DNA of 64,000 nt from JAEUJM01 sp041908445 (GCA_041908445.1 JAYRFK010000052.1:1-64000), one strand, 5' to 3'. Shown: positions 1 through 8,408, numbered from the stretch's first letter. Notes: a model not told the origin generated them from the sequence alone. Numbers and translations: made by a program.

Positions 1-1037
1 AGGGGACCGGTGAAGCCCCGTTGGGTCTGGCCGAAGTCCAACGGCACGCCGTCGGGGTCGAGCAGGAGTCGGCGGAGCTCGCCGGCGAGGCCGAGCGACA
101 CGGCGGTGGAGGGGGCGATGATGGTGCCGTCGTCGAGCCGGCACGTCCGCTCGCCGGGGAACCGGACATCGGTGCGGCCTTCGAGGCGGGCGAGCTCGGC
201 ACAGAACGTGGCCCAGTCCATGACCACGTTCAGCACCGGCCGGGTGGCGGTGCCCTTCGCTCCGAGCGCCATGGCACCGGAGCGCTCCGCCATCAGGACC
301 TGGGCGGCGGCGCGACGCGCGGCGGGGGTGCGGGCGAGGTCGGTCACCCGCACGTTGCCCTCACCCAGCCTCGCGGTGGCCTCGGCCCATTCCTGTTCGA
401 ACAGCCAGTCGGTGAGCCGCTCGAGCTCGCGGGCGTAGATCGACCCGCCGACGGGGTCGAGGCGGCCGTTGACGAACACCTCGTCCTGGAACGACGTCGA
501 GGCGTGCCACTCGGCGGCGGCCTGCTGATCCTTGGCCCGTCGGTCGGTGCCGTCGGGGTCGACCTGGTCGGACCAGTAGCGGACCTTGCACCGGAACGCC
601 GCATAGCGCTTGTCGGTCGCCCAGCCGACCAGCTCGGCCTCGTCGTCGGCGAACGCGTCTTCCCGGGTCTCGCGGGCCGAGGCGAGCACGTCGACGTGGT
701 CGTCGGTGATCTCCCCGCGGGCGAACGCCGCCCACACCAGGGGCATGCCCCGCAGCGCCCGGCCGTGCGCGACCCGCCGATCGACCGTGGCCTTGCGTTC
801 CCGGCCCTTGGTCACCAGCCACGCCGCCGCGGACCGCGACCCGTCGGCGGCCCACTCCTTGGATGCGTCGAACGCCGCGGTCACCCGGGCGTCGAACGCC
901 GCCAACCGGTTGCGCACCACCGCCTGGCGCTGCACCACTTCGGCCAACGTCGCCCCCGGCAACCCCGCGGGATCGCAAGCGAGCAACTCATCGAGGTCGG
1001 CTTCGACCTGGTCCAACGACGACAACAACGACGGCAC
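1..1037 (-). CDS. DUF222/HNH endonuclease-like protein, 3' end cut by window edge
   Basis: The frame is open from a GTG at 1037 to the left edge (345 codons, no stop seen). It reads as a DUF222 protein: an N-terminal acidic helix, then a block around ASKEWAADGSRSAAAW, and near the edge LLDPDGVPLDFGQTQRGF, which in this family immediately precedes the C-terminal HNH nuclease domain. That HNH domain would lie left of position 1 and is not visible. The start is supported by AAGGGGG seven bases upstream of the GTG. DUF222/HNH proteins (the 13E12 repeat family of mycobacteria) are multicopy in many actinobacteria and are often mobile-element associated; their biochemical role is poorly defined. 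A LexA-type box lies about 180 bp upstream, fitting the reported SOS control of 13E12 genes. Confidence 0.85.
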   Translation of the reverse strand, partial: MPSLLSSLDQVEADLDELLACDPAGLPGATLAEVVQRQAVVRNRLAAFDARVTAAFDASKEWAADGSRSAAAWLVTKGRERKATVDRRVAHGRALRGMPLVWAAFARGEITDDHVDVLASARETREDAFADDEAELVGWATDKRYAAFRCKVRYWSDQVDPDGTDRRAKDQQAAAEWHASTSFQDEVFVNGRLDPVGGSIYARELERLTDWLFEQEWAEATARLGEGNVRVTDLARTPAARRAAAQVLMAERSGAMALGAKGTATRPVLNVVMDWATFCAELARLEGRTDVRFPGERTCRLDDGTIIAPSTAVSLGLAGELRRLLLDPDGVPLDFGQTQRGFTGP

Positions 1038-1350
1038 CAGACAGCCCCCTTCGCACGAAACGAACGATTCGCGCCGGCTGACCCGCGACACACCCGAAGG
1101 CTGTCGTAAAGGCCGCGAGGGGGTGCCAACACCCTGCCCGTGGGACCTCACGGAAGCCCGTGGCCCTGGCTCTCTCGGGTGCGGTGACCTACGTCCGACT
1201 ACCCACGACCGTAGCTGCCCGAACACACGTTCGCAAGAGGATTCCACGACAATTCGCTCAGAAGCGACTCTCGACGTCCCGAAATGGGTCGTTCGGTACC
1301 ATCCGGCCGAGCGCCCGGTGGCGGGCGCCGCAGAGGAGGGGTGGCGGGAC
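1038..1350. other. 313-bp intergenic region with SOS box and promoter-like elements
   Basis: No convincing protein gene. It holds the RBS of the leftward HNH gene (1046-1052), a palindromic CGAAC-N4-GTTCG box at 1220-1233, leftward -10-like hexamers just below the box, and a rightward TACCAT at 1299-1304. GAGGAGGGG at 1333-1341 is a good ribosome site for the GTG at 1351. The region is less GC-skewed than its neighbours, as expected for a regulatory spacer between divergent transcripts. Confidence 0.6.
1220..1233. promoter_or_regulatory. LexA (SOS) box
   Basis: CGAACACACGTTCG is a perfect inverted repeat of the CGAAC-N4-GTTCG type, the LexA operator core of actinobacteria and Bacillus. It sits between the divergent HNH gene (start 1037) and the HsdM remnant (start 1351). 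Read leftward, TACGGT follows the box by six bases, so the operator would cover the -35 region of a promoter firing toward the HNH gene. LexA control of 13E12-type genes is described in mycobacteria; its action here is inferred. Confidence 0.7.
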
Positions 1351-1536
1351 GTGCTCACCGGTGAGCTGCGCAGTCAGATCGACCGCATCTGGAACGACTT
1401 CTGGTCGGGGGCAACTTCCAACCCGCTGAAGGTGATCGAACAGATCAGGGCCCGGACGCCCTCTTCGACGCCGCCCAAAATGGGCCAGATCCTCGGCGTC
1501 GTGGCCGACGTCCGCCGCCGCGCCGACGCCGCCTGA
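1351..1536 (+). pseudogene. Remnant of type I restriction-modification methyltransferase (HsdM N-terminus)
   Basis: A 61-codon frame begins VLTGELRSQIDRIWNDFWSG and continues to NPLKVIEQI, closely matching the first residues of HsdM, where NPLEVIEQITYLLFIRRLD normally follows. Here homology stops after IEQI and an unrelated Pro/Arg-rich tail leads to a TGA at 1534. Full HsdM is about 500 residues and carries the SAM-binding and NPPF motifs, all absent. A GAGGAGGGG ribosome site and a TACCAT -10-like element upstream suggest the promoter end survives. It may be a decayed or recombined R-M locus; a short functional protein cannot be excluded. No hsdS or hsdR is present in the window. Confidence 0.65.
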
Positions 1537-1546
1537 ACCCGCTGCG

Positions 1547-1972
1547 TCAGAGGACGTTGTTGGCGGCCAGGACGCCGGCGATGGCCACGAAGCCCCCGAT
1601 CATCGACCAGGTCAGGCGGAGCATGTCGCGGTGCAGGCGGGACTCGAGCTCGGCCATCGCCTTCTCAGTGGCGAGGCGGGCGATCTCGATCTGCGCTGCC
1701 GTCGACTCCCGCAAGGCGGCGATCAGCGCCGTCGTCGACTCCCGCAGGGCTGCCATCTCCTGCTGGACGCCGTCGATCCGGGCCTCGATCGCGAGCACGA
1801 CGCCGTCGATGCGGGCGTCGAGACGGTCGCCCAGGGCGTCGACATCCTGTCTCGTGGCCACGTCGGCCCAGCCGACCGGTGGGAGCAGGCTCATCAGCGT
1901 GTCGCCTCGTGCCTCACCGAGCGCCTCCCGAAGCCCTTCGTGCAACTCGAATCTCGCGGTCTCGTCGTACAT
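1547..1972 (-). CDS. Coiled-coil protein with C-terminal membrane anchor
   Basis: The 141-residue protein starts MYDETARFELHEGL. A long heptad-like central region (about residues 45-115: repeated DALGDRLDARID, IEARIDGVQQEM, ALRESTTALIAALRES) is followed by one hydrophobic helix near the C-terminus (LTWSMIGGFVAIAGVLAANNVL). The pattern resembles DUF1640/CCDC90-like coiled-coil membrane proteins, but no specific function can be assigned. The frame stays open further upstream, but that extension is Ser/Pro-rich and unlike a protein, so the internal ATG is preferred. It is divergent from the Uma2 gene. Confidence 0.7.
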   Translation of the reverse strand: MYDETARFELHEGLREALGEARGDTLMSLLPPVGWADVATRQDVDALGDRLDARIDGVVLAIEARIDGVQQEMAALRESTTALIAALRESTAAQIEIARLATEKAMAELESRLHRDMLRLTWSMIGGFVAIAGVLAANNVL

Positions 1973-2120
1973 CTTCGGCCGTCCCGTCCCGTTGATCGTC
2001 CTGGAGGGGAGCGGCAACTCCCGAGTGCTGCTGGGACCGACGGTACCCACCAGTCGAGGCGCCGACAAGGGTGGTGGCTCGCCCTGTTCAGCGTCGCTGC
2101 CCGTCGGTACGCTCGCCGCC

Positions 2121-2681
2121 ATGGCCCTGAGCACCGCGCACCGGCTCACGGTCGACGAGTTCTTCGCCCTCCCTGGCGAACTGGTGCACACCGAGCTGGT
2201 GGCCGGGGAGATCGTCGTGGATTCGCCGAGCGTGCGACATCAGGACCTCGGGGGCTGGATCTACTTCCAGTTCATGAAGCACCTCGAGGCCCACCCGGGC
2301 GCCGGCCGCGCCGGCATCGAGCTGATCACCCGTCTCGACGAGCACAACGCCTTCGTGCCCGACACCTGGTTCAACGTGCCGGGCCACGAGCTCGCCGAGG
2401 ACGGCAAGGGCCACCTCGGGCCGCCCGACCTCGCCGTCGAGGTCCGTTCACCGAGCACCTGGCGCCGGGACCGTACGGTGAAGAAGGACCACTACGAGGC
2501 CCACGGCCTCCCCGAGCTCTGGCTGGTGGACACCGTCGCCGACGAGATCGTCGTCCACCGACGCTCGTCGCCCGACTCCCCCACGTTCGACGTGGTGTTC
2601 ACCGTGCGCGAGGGCGACGTCCTCACCACGCCGATCATCCCGGGGTTCGCACTGGACGTGACCGACCTGTTCGACCGCTGA
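2121..2681 (+). CDS. Uma2 family restriction endonuclease-like protein
   Basis: 186 residues. The N-terminus (HRLTVDEFFALP) and core (RHQDLGGWIYFQFMKHLEAH, then PDLAVEVRSPSTW, then YEAHGLPELWLVD) match the Uma2/DUF820 fold, a PD-(D/E)XK nuclease-like family. The Asp/Glu of PDLAVEV and the Lys of the following KKDHYEAHG segment are the expected catalytic positions. Uma2 proteins are multicopy in cyanobacteria and actinobacteria and their targets are mostly unknown. TACGCT at 2108-2113, seven bases before the ATG, suggests a leaderless transcript. Confidence 0.88.
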   Translation: MALSTAHRLTVDEFFALPGELVHTELVAGEIVVDSPSVRHQDLGGWIYFQFMKHLEAHPGAGRAGIELITRLDEHNAFVPDTWFNVPGHELAEDGKGHLGPPDLAVEVRSPSTWRRDRTVKKDHYEAHGLPELWLVDTVADEIVVHRRSSPDSPTFDVVFTVREGDVLTTPIIPGFALDVTDLFDR

Positions 2682-2696
2682 GCCCCGGCAGCCCGC

Positions 2697-3635
2697 CTAC
2701 CCGAGCACGACGCCGGCGACGTCCACGGCGATCCTCGTTCCGGCCCGGCCCGACACCAGCGCCTCGATGTCGGCGAGGGCACCGATGACCGCAGGGCGGC
2801 CGGTCGCCGAGGCGACCGCCGCCGCGGCGGCGACCTTGGGGCCCATCGAGCCCGCCGGGAGCGAGGAACCGAGCTCGGCCAGCAGCGCGTCCGGGTGGGC
2901 CGCCACCACCGCCCGCTCCCCCGGCCTCCCGAACCCGGCGCACACGGCCGACACGTCGGTCGCCAGCACGAGCAGGTCGGCGCCGAGGTCCCGGGCGAGC
3001 AGGGACGAGGCGTGGTCCTTGTCCACCACCGCCTCCACGCCGACCGGGCGGCCGGACGCGTCGGCCACCACCGGCACGCCCCCGCCCCCGGCGCAGACCA
3101 CCACGCTCCCCCGCTCGAGCAGGGCCCGGACCGCGTCCTCCTCAACGATCCGGTGCGGCGCCGGCGAGGCCACCACCCGGCGCCACGACGAGCCGTCCGG
3201 CGCGAACGTCCACCCCCGATCGTCGGCCAGGCGCCGGGCCTCGGCCTCCGGGTAGCCCGGGCCGATCGGCTTGGTCGGCGTGGCGAAGGCGGGGTCGTCG
3301 GCGGCCACCTCGACGGTCGTGAGCACCGTGACCACGGGCACCGAGGCGGGCAGGCACCGGCGCAGCCCCTGCTCGACCAGGTAGCCGACCATCCCCTGGC
3401 TCTCGGCGCCCAGCACGTCCAGCGGGTAGTCGGGCACGTCCGCGTAGGCCGCCGCCTCCAGCGCCAGCAGCCCCACCTGGGGGCCGTTGCCGTGGGTGAC
3501 GACGACCTCGTTCCCCGCCACGACCGCGGCCAGCCGACCAGCCGCCTCGGCCACGTGGGCCCGCTGGTGCTCGATCGTCGGCGCCTCACCCCGCCGCAAC
3601 AGGGCGTTCCCGCCGAGGGCCACCACGAGCCGCAT
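2697..3635 (-). CDS. arcC: Carbamate kinase
   Basis: 312 residues, the usual size of the family. Carbamate kinase converts carbamoyl phosphate plus ADP to ATP, CO2 and ammonia as the last step of arginine, agmatine or allantoin fermentation. Diagnostic segments are all present: VVALGGNALLRRG at the start, THGNGPQVG, TPTKPIGPGY, VVCAGGGGVPV, AVVDKDHAS and GSMGPKVAAA near the end. The start is the ATG that places GGNAL at residues 8-12; in-frame codons upstream are Pro/Gly-rich and unlikely. No arcA, arcB or antiporter gene is adjacent, so the source of carbamoyl phosphate is unclear. Confidence 0.93.
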   Translation of the reverse strand: MRLVVALGGNALLRRGEAPTIEHQRAHVAEAAGRLAAVVAGNEVVVTHGNGPQVGLLALEAAAYADVPDYPLDVLGAESQGMVGYLVEQGLRRCLPASVPVVTVLTTVEVAADDPAFATPTKPIGPGYPEAEARRLADDRGWTFAPDGSSWRRVVASPAPHRIVEEDAVRALLERGSVVVCAGGGGVPVVADASGRPVGVEAVVDKDHASSLLARDLGADLLVLATDVSAVCAGFGRPGERAVVAAHPDALLAELGSSLPAGSMGPKVAAAAAVASATGRPAVIGALADIEALVSGRAGTRIAVDVAGVVLG

Positions 3636-3721
3636 GGGCCCAGTCGACCACGCCGACGGCCCTGGCGGCGACCACCCGAACCGCGGCCGACGGCCGACCC
3701 CTCTCACCCCCGCCGAGAATT

Positions 3722-3738
3722 TGAGTAGGGCCTACTCA
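3722..3738. promoter_or_regulatory. Palindromic candidate operator TGAGTAG-N3-CTACTCA
   Basis: TGAGTAGGGCCTACTCA is a perfect 7-bp inverted repeat with a 3-bp centre. It ends 36 nt before the ATG at 3774. Near-identical copies lie at 8409-8425 and 30340-30356, also 35-36 nt from start codons, so it is probably a binding site of one regulator. No known regulator motif was recognised. The promoter has no clear -10 hexamer, which would fit activator dependence. Confidence 0.6.
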
Positions 3739-3773
3739 TCACCCGGGCAGGGCGGTCGTGGTCTCCTGCGGAC

Positions 3774-4061
3774 ATGGACACCACCACCGACCCCATCCCG
3801 ACCCCCTCACCCCCGCCGACCGCCATGGTGCTGCCGGCCCCACCGCCGGCGGCCTGGTACAACCGCCCGGTCCCCGCCATCACGGCCGGCGTGGTGCTGC
3901 TCGCCCTCTGCGCCGTGTTCGCGGCGCTGTGGATCACCACGCCGTTCTTCTTGGCCCGCGCCCTCGGCTACCTCAGCGGCGGCGCCGGGATCATGCTCGT
4001 CTGGGGCGGCGTCAACGGCCTGCGCCAGGAGCGCGCCGAGCGGGAGTGGAGCGACCGATGA
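3774..4061 (+). CDS. Small two-helix membrane protein
   Basis: 95 residues: a Thr/Pro-rich N-terminus (about residues 1-30), two hydrophobic helices (about 36-58 and 64-82) and a short charged tail. No family was recognised. The stop overlaps the start of the next gene (ATGA), so the two are almost certainly cotranscribed. The palindrome at 3722-3738 lies 36 nt upstream of the ATG. Confidence 0.7.
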   Translation: MDTTTDPIPTPSPPPTAMVLPAPPPAAWYNRPVPAITAGVVLLALCAVFAALWITTPFFLARALGYLSGGAGIMLVWGGVNGLRQERAEREWSDR

Positions 4062-4525
4062 GCCGGACCACCGACAAGTACGAGGCCTACCGCGAGCGTT
4101 GGCTCATGGAGGTCGCCCCCCACGTCGAGGGCGAGCCCCTCGCCGTCGGCGTGTTCTCCCGGGCCGGCACCATGGGCTCGTTCGGGCTCGGCAAGGTCAG
4201 CCCGCTCGCCGGCCTGATCAAGCGGGGCATGGAGAAGGGCCAGACCGACAACCTGCCCATGAACTTCGTCGTCGCGGTGACCGCCTCCAAGGTCTACGTC
4301 TTCGACTACAAGCCCCGGGGCACGTCCATCAAGGTCAAGAACCCGCTGCGCATCTGGGACCGCGACCAGGTCCACGTCCACCGCACCCCGGTGAAGGTCG
4401 GCGCCATGAGCAGCACCTACCAGGTGGAGCTCGCCGGCCGGGGCACCATCCACATCGAGTCGGGGAAGATGCCCGGCTCCACCACCGAGTACAACGCCCC
4501 CGTCCTGGATCTGCTCGGCATCTGA
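4058..4525 (+). CDS. Conserved-looking hypothetical protein, possible lipid- or membrane-associated domain
   Basis: 155 residues, no signal peptide or membrane helix. The sequence alternates short strands with charged turns (for example VVAVTASKVYVFDYKPRG and YQVELAGRGTIHIES), giving a mostly beta protein; the middle resembles PH-like domains of small actinobacterial proteins, but this is only a visual impression. It is translationally coupled to the upstream membrane protein by a 4-bp overlap and followed by a strong hairpin at 4545-4575, so the pair forms a two-gene operon. Confidence 0.7.
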   Translation: MSRTTDKYEAYRERWLMEVAPHVEGEPLAVGVFSRAGTMGSFGLGKVSPLAGLIKRGMEKGQTDNLPMNFVVAVTASKVYVFDYKPRGTSIKVKNPLRIWDRDQVHVHRTPVKVGAMSSTYQVELAGRGTIHIESGKMPGSTTEYNAPVLDLLGI

Positions 4526-4544
4526 ACATCGATGCCGGGCCTCG

Positions 4545-4575
4545 GTGGGCCGGCCCCGAGGGGGTGCCGGCCCAC
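4545..4575 (+). terminator. Factor-independent-type hairpin
   Basis: A perfect 10-bp stem, GTGGGCCGGC at 4545-4554 pairing with GCCGGCCCAC at 4566-4575, has an 11-nt loop and lies 19 nt after the stop of the preceding gene. There is no T-tract, which is usual for actinobacterial hairpin terminators. Confidence 0.65.
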
Positions 4576-4596
4576 CTGAGATCCTTCCTGAGATCC
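4575..4596. repeat. 10-bp direct repeat upstream of the DUF1566 lipoprotein gene
   Basis: CCTGAGATCC occurs twice (4575-4584 and 4587-4596), 12 bp centre to centre, about one helical turn apart. It lies about 94 nt before the ATG at 4690, and a TACCCT hexamer at 4641-4646 is a plausible -10. Tandem half-sites spaced by one turn can be regulator sites, but none is recognised. Confidence 0.4.
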
Positions 4597-4689
4597 CGGT
4601 GAGAATCGGCCTGCCACCGATGACGCCGGCGGGCACCTGTCGTACCCTCGCCTCGACCCGGACGGCGGACCCCCGAGGAGCGGACGACG

Positions 4690-6021
4690 ATGCGACGGCG
4701 CTGGACCCTGGTGCTGGCGGTGGCGGCGGCCACGGCCCTGCTGACCGCGGGCTGCGGCTCGGACGGCGACGAGACCACGGCGACCACCTCCACCACGGCG
4801 GGCGCGGCGGCCACCACCACGACGACCGCGGCGGCGACCGAGCGCACCACGAACCTCCCGGCCACCGGCCTGACCGAGTGCTTCGACGCCAGCACCACCA
4901 TCGAGTGCCCGGCCGAGGGCGAGGCCTTCTCCCTCCAGGACGGCCAGGTCCAGGCCGGCGGCGCCCTCACGTACACCGACAACGGTGACGGCACCGTGAC
5001 CGACGAGGTCACCGGTCTCATGTGGCAGCAGGACTTCAGCCAGGTGGCCTGGGCGGACGCCGACACGTCGGCCGAGGCGGCCGACACCGGCGGCTACGAC
5101 GACTGGCGGGTGCCGACCATCGACGAGCTCTGGTCGCTGATCGACCTGAGCGGCAACCAGGGCACCGCCGACCCGTCCGCCGACGAGGCCCCGGACGACG
5201 CGGTGCCGTTCCTCGACACCGACGCCTTCGCCTTCGAGTACCCCGACACCAGCCAGGGCGGCCGGTACATCGACGCCCAGTACCTGAGCAGCACCGAGTA
5301 CGTGGCCACCACCATGGACGGCGACGACTCGTTCTTCGGGGTCAACTTCGCCGACGGCCGCATCAAGTCGTACCCGAAGACCGGCAACGCCACGAGCTCG
5401 CTCTACTACGCCCGCTTCGTGCGGGGCGGGGACGGGTACGGCGACCAGGACCTCACCGGCAACGGCGACGGCACGGTCACCGACGAGGCGACCGGCCTGA
5501 CCTGGCTCCAGGCCGACAGCGCCGACCCCGCCTTCGCCGACGCGGTGGCCGGCACCACCAACGCCGATGGCACCCTCGACTGGGAGGAGGCCCTCGCCTT
5601 CTGCGCCGACCTCGACGTGGCCGGCATCGACGCGTGGCGCCTGCCGAACGCCAAGGAGCTCCAGAGCCTGGTCGACTACACCCGGGCGCCCGAGGCCACC
5701 GAGTCGGCGGCCCTCGACCCCCTGCTCACCGCGTCCACCATCACCGACGAGGCCGGCGAGGACGACTTCGGCGCCTACTGGACCTCGACCACCGCGGAGC
5801 CCGGCGCCGACGCCTACATCGTCAACTTCGGCCGGGCCCTCGGCCTCGTCGATGGCGAGTACTACGACGTCCACGGGGCCGGCTCGATCCGCACCGACCC
5901 CAAGTCGGGCGAGCCGAGCGAGGGCGCCGGGCCCCAGGGCGACATCCGCCGGGTGTTCGACCTGGTGCGCTGCGTGAGTGGCGGCGAGGTCACCGGCGGC
6001 GCCGGCGTCAGCCCGCTGTAG
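4690..6021 (+). CDS. DUF1566 (Lcl C-terminal domain) lipoprotein
   Basis: 443 residues. A signal peptide ends in LLTAGC with lipidated Cys22, followed by a Thr/Ala-rich linker (about 26-60). Two DUF1566 modules follow, each opening with the NGDGTVTDEVTGLMW pattern (near residue 98 and again near 258) and containing the Trp-rich signature DDWRVPTIDELWSLID or DAWRLPNAKELQSLVD. DUF1566 proteins are secreted or surface-exposed, with proposed adhesin or ligand-binding roles. The ATG is supported by GAGGAG ten bases upstream; a TACCCT at 4641-4646 would give a leader of roughly 35-40 nt. Confidence 0.85.
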   Translation: MRRRWTLVLAVAAATALLTAGCGSDGDETTATTSTTAGAAATTTTTAAATERTTNLPATGLTECFDASTTIECPAEGEAFSLQDGQVQAGGALTYTDNGDGTVTDEVTGLMWQQDFSQVAWADADTSAEAADTGGYDDWRVPTIDELWSLIDLSGNQGTADPSADEAPDDAVPFLDTDAFAFEYPDTSQGGRYIDAQYLSSTEYVATTMDGDDSFFGVNFADGRIKSYPKTGNATSSLYYARFVRGGDGYGDQDLTGNGDGTVTDEATGLTWLQADSADPAFADAVAGTTNADGTLDWEEALAFCADLDVAGIDAWRLPNAKELQSLVDYTRAPEATESAALDPLLTASTITDEAGEDDFGAYWTSTTAEPGADAYIVNFGRALGLVDGEYYDVHGAGSIRTDPKSGEPSEGAGPQGDIRRVFDLVRCVSGGEVTGGAGVSPL

Positions 6022-6031
6022 CGTCTCGGCC

Positions 6032-6751
6032 GTGGCCGGCCGCCCCCGCATCGGGATCACCTCGTGGCCCCGTGACGTCGAGTACGAGGGCGTCCCCGAG
6101 CGCTGCGACACCTACTCCCACGACTACGTGCGCTCGGTGATCGACGCCGGCGGCCTCCCCCTCCTCCTGCCGCTCAACGACGAGTCGGAGGCCGGCCAGG
6201 AGGTCTTCCACCAGCTGCTCGACCTGTGCGACGGCGTGGTCCTCACCGGCGGCGGCGACATCGAGCCCACCGCCTACGGCGCCGCGGCGGACGGCACGAG
6301 CAAGTACACCGACGCGGAGCGCGACGCCTGGGACAGCCGGCTGATGCGCATGGTGGTCGACCGCGAGATCCCCACCCTCGGCGTGTGCCGGGGCCTGCAG
6401 GTCGCCAACGTGGCCTTCGGCGGCACCCTCCACCAGCACCTCGACGGCCACGAGGCCGACGACCTCGCCTACGACACCGCCCACACCGTCGTGGTCGAGC
6501 CCGGCACCCGCCTCGCCGAGCTCCTCGGCCACGGCGAGGCCGAGGTCAACTCGCTGCACCACCAGGCCATCGCCACCCTCGGCCCGGGCATCCGGGCCGT
6601 GGCGACCAGCGCCGACGGCGTGGTGGAGGCCATCGAGCTCGAGGGCAGCGACCACTTCCTCGCCGTGCAGTGGCACCCCGAGCTGCTGCGCCACCGGCCC
6701 GAGCAGCTCGGGCTGTTCCGGGACCTCGTCGAGCGCTCCCGCCGGCGCTGA
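6032..6751 (+). CDS. Class I glutamine amidotransferase, gamma-glutamyl-GABA hydrolase-like (peptidase C26)
   Basis: 239 residues with the complete triad: Cys119 in GVCRGLQ, His215 and Glu217 in QWHPE. The TGGGDIEPTAYG segment is typical of the PuuD/peptidase C26 branch, which hydrolyses gamma-glutamyl conjugates such as gamma-glutamyl-GABA. Substrate assignment is tentative: the PuuB-, PuuC- and PuuE-like genes of this window are about 50 kb away. The GTG at 6032 is preferred over upstream in-frame codons because TAGCGT lies at 6019-6024, seven bases before it, partly inside the stop of the DUF1566 gene, suggesting its own leaderless promoter. Confidence 0.88.
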   Translation: MAGRPRIGITSWPRDVEYEGVPERCDTYSHDYVRSVIDAGGLPLLLPLNDESEAGQEVFHQLLDLCDGVVLTGGGDIEPTAYGAAADGTSKYTDAERDAWDSRLMRMVVDREIPTLGVCRGLQVANVAFGGTLHQHLDGHEADDLAYDTAHTVVVEPGTRLAELLGHGEAEVNSLHHQAIATLGPGIRAVATSADGVVEAIELEGSDHFLAVQWHPELLRHRPEQLGLFRDLVERSRRR

Positions 6752-6757
6752 GCCCCC

Positions 6758-8374
6758 TCAGGACACCTCGCCGGCGAGCTCCTCGGCGTCGACCTGGTCC
6801 TGGGCCTCGCTGCGGCCCGCCCGCTCGCGGCCGCCACGGGGGGCGAGCTGGGCGGTGGCGAACGGGCAGGTGCCGAGCACGGTCCCGTAGGCCAGGTACG
6901 GGCCCCACACGGTGACGCCGGCGGGGCCGACGTCCTCCCAGTGGCCCTGGTCCTCGGTGTAGCGGCCGAAGGCCTTCCACCGCCCGGCCGACTTCACGCC
7001 GGCCAGCGTCGGCTCGAAGCCGCCGCCGAGGGGCAGCGCGAACACGAGGCCCAGCGCGATCGACAGGACCGGCACCAGCCAGATCGTGCTCTGGGTGGCC
7101 CAGAGCGGCCACGTGGCGCAGACGATCCCAGCCGCGAACGGCCCCACGTAGAGGACCCGGAAGCGGCGGCGCACGAGGCCCTCGTCCTTGGCCCGCTTGA
7201 ACACCGCGGCCCGGTAGGCGCGCCACCAACCCGGGTCCTTGGCCTCCCACAGGGGCGGGCCGGTGATCTCCCCGCCGGGCGCCTGGGCCTTCAGGGCATC
7301 GACCACCGCTTGCTCGTGGGCCACCGTGCCCCTCGCCGCCGAGGGGACGCGCAGCACCCAGCGGTCGGGCCCGTAGCCGTCGATGGCCAGGATCCGGCGA
7401 TGGGCGAGGTCGAGCACGGTGCCGGCCACCGCGTCCTGGTCGAGCCTGCGGGCGTCGGCCAGGAGCAGGGCCACCACCGCGGGGTCGTGGGTGTCGGGCG
7501 GGTCGGCGAGGTGCTCGGGGAAGCTCGCCTGGTAGCGCTCCCGGGCCCGCCGGTCCGACGTCTGGAGCCGGTACCACTGCACCACCATGAGCAGGCAGAC
7601 GCCGGCACCGACCCCCACCAGGATCCACGTGACGAGGCGCTCCTGGAGCGCCTGGCTGTCGAGGGTCGACTCGAGCGAGTCGCTGTTGGCGTCCGCGACC
7701 TGCACCTCCCGCTCGAACGACGACGTGGTGGTGAGCGCGGCGAAGGACCCGGCCAGCCCCGGGGCCAGCCCGGCCGGCAGGCCGACGAGCAGGTCGGACG
7801 ACGTCCAGAGGGGGGACCGCCCCTCGAAGCGCACCTTGGCGGGCCGGACGTCGACCTCCTGGTGCAGGCCGTTGACCCAGTGGAACTCGATGTCGTCGGC
7901 GGCGGTGCCCTCGGGCAGCAGGAGCACGCCGGTGACGTCGACGTCGGGATCCTGGCGGGAGGCGTCGCGGGGGTCGGCGACCAGCGGTGTGTCGATGACC
8001 GTGATGTCGTCCCCGGCCTTCACCCCACCGGTCACCGTGAAGGTGGCGAGCACCTCCTCGCCGGTGACGGGCACGTTCACCGTCTCGAAGCTCGAGGTGC
8101 CCCGGGTGGGCCGGCCGTCGACGACGAGGTCCTCGACCCCGCCGGTGAGCGGCTTGGGCACCGGGAGGGTGCCGCCCTCCTCGTCGAGGAAGCGGGCGAC
8201 CATCCGGAACCGCAGGTCACCGCTCGGCAGCAGGCGGATCCGGTAGTCGAGGGCCTCGAGGTGGCTGCCCCGGGGCGGCGCCATGAACGCCAACCGCCCG
8301 TCCGAGAGGCCACAGCCCGCCAAGGCGACGGCCGCCACCAGCGCGAGCGCGATCGTGCCGAGGAGTCGCTTCAC
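6758..8374 (-). CDS. DUF2207 family predicted membrane lipoprotein
   Basis: 538 residues. The N-terminus is a lipoprotein signal (ALVAAVALAGC, Cys21). A long extracytoplasmic beta-rich DUF2207 domain (about 35-235) precedes a transmembrane helix near 240-265, a cytoplasmic region, two further helices (about 395-440), and the closing GRWKAFGRYTEDQGHWEDVG segment typical of DUF2207 proteins. Function is unknown. The gene starts with GTG; the TGAGTAG palindrome at 8409-8425 lies 35 nt upstream. It runs convergent with the amidotransferase gene, with only six bases between the stops. Confidence 0.85.
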   Translation of the reverse strand: MKRLLGTIALALVAAVALAGCGLSDGRLAFMAPPRGSHLEALDYRIRLLPSGDLRFRMVARFLDEEGGTLPVPKPLTGGVEDLVVDGRPTRGTSSFETVNVPVTGEEVLATFTVTGGVKAGDDITVIDTPLVADPRDASRQDPDVDVTGVLLLPEGTAADDIEFHWVNGLHQEVDVRPAKVRFEGRSPLWTSSDLLVGLPAGLAPGLAGSFAALTTTSSFEREVQVADANSDSLESTLDSQALQERLVTWILVGVGAGVCLLMVVQWYRLQTSDRRARERYQASFPEHLADPPDTHDPAVVALLLADARRLDQDAVAGTVLDLAHRRILAIDGYGPDRWVLRVPSAARGTVAHEQAVVDALKAQAPGGEITGPPLWEAKDPGWWRAYRAAVFKRAKDEGLVRRRFRVLYVGPFAAGIVCATWPLWATQSTIWLVPVLSIALGLVFALPLGGGFEPTLAGVKSAGRWKAFGRYTEDQGHWEDVGPAGVTVWGPYLAYGTVLGTCPFATAQLAPRGGRERAGRSEAQDQVDAEELAGEVS

Positions 8375-8408
8375 CCCGCCACCCCACCACGGCGGCCGCC
8401 CCCGGTCG

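Noticed and set aside
2034..2049. GGGACCGACGGTACCC as a dormancy-type box upstream of Uma2
   Set aside because: The arms are spaced by two extra bases and it ends more than 70 nt from the start, unlike the consistent boxes.
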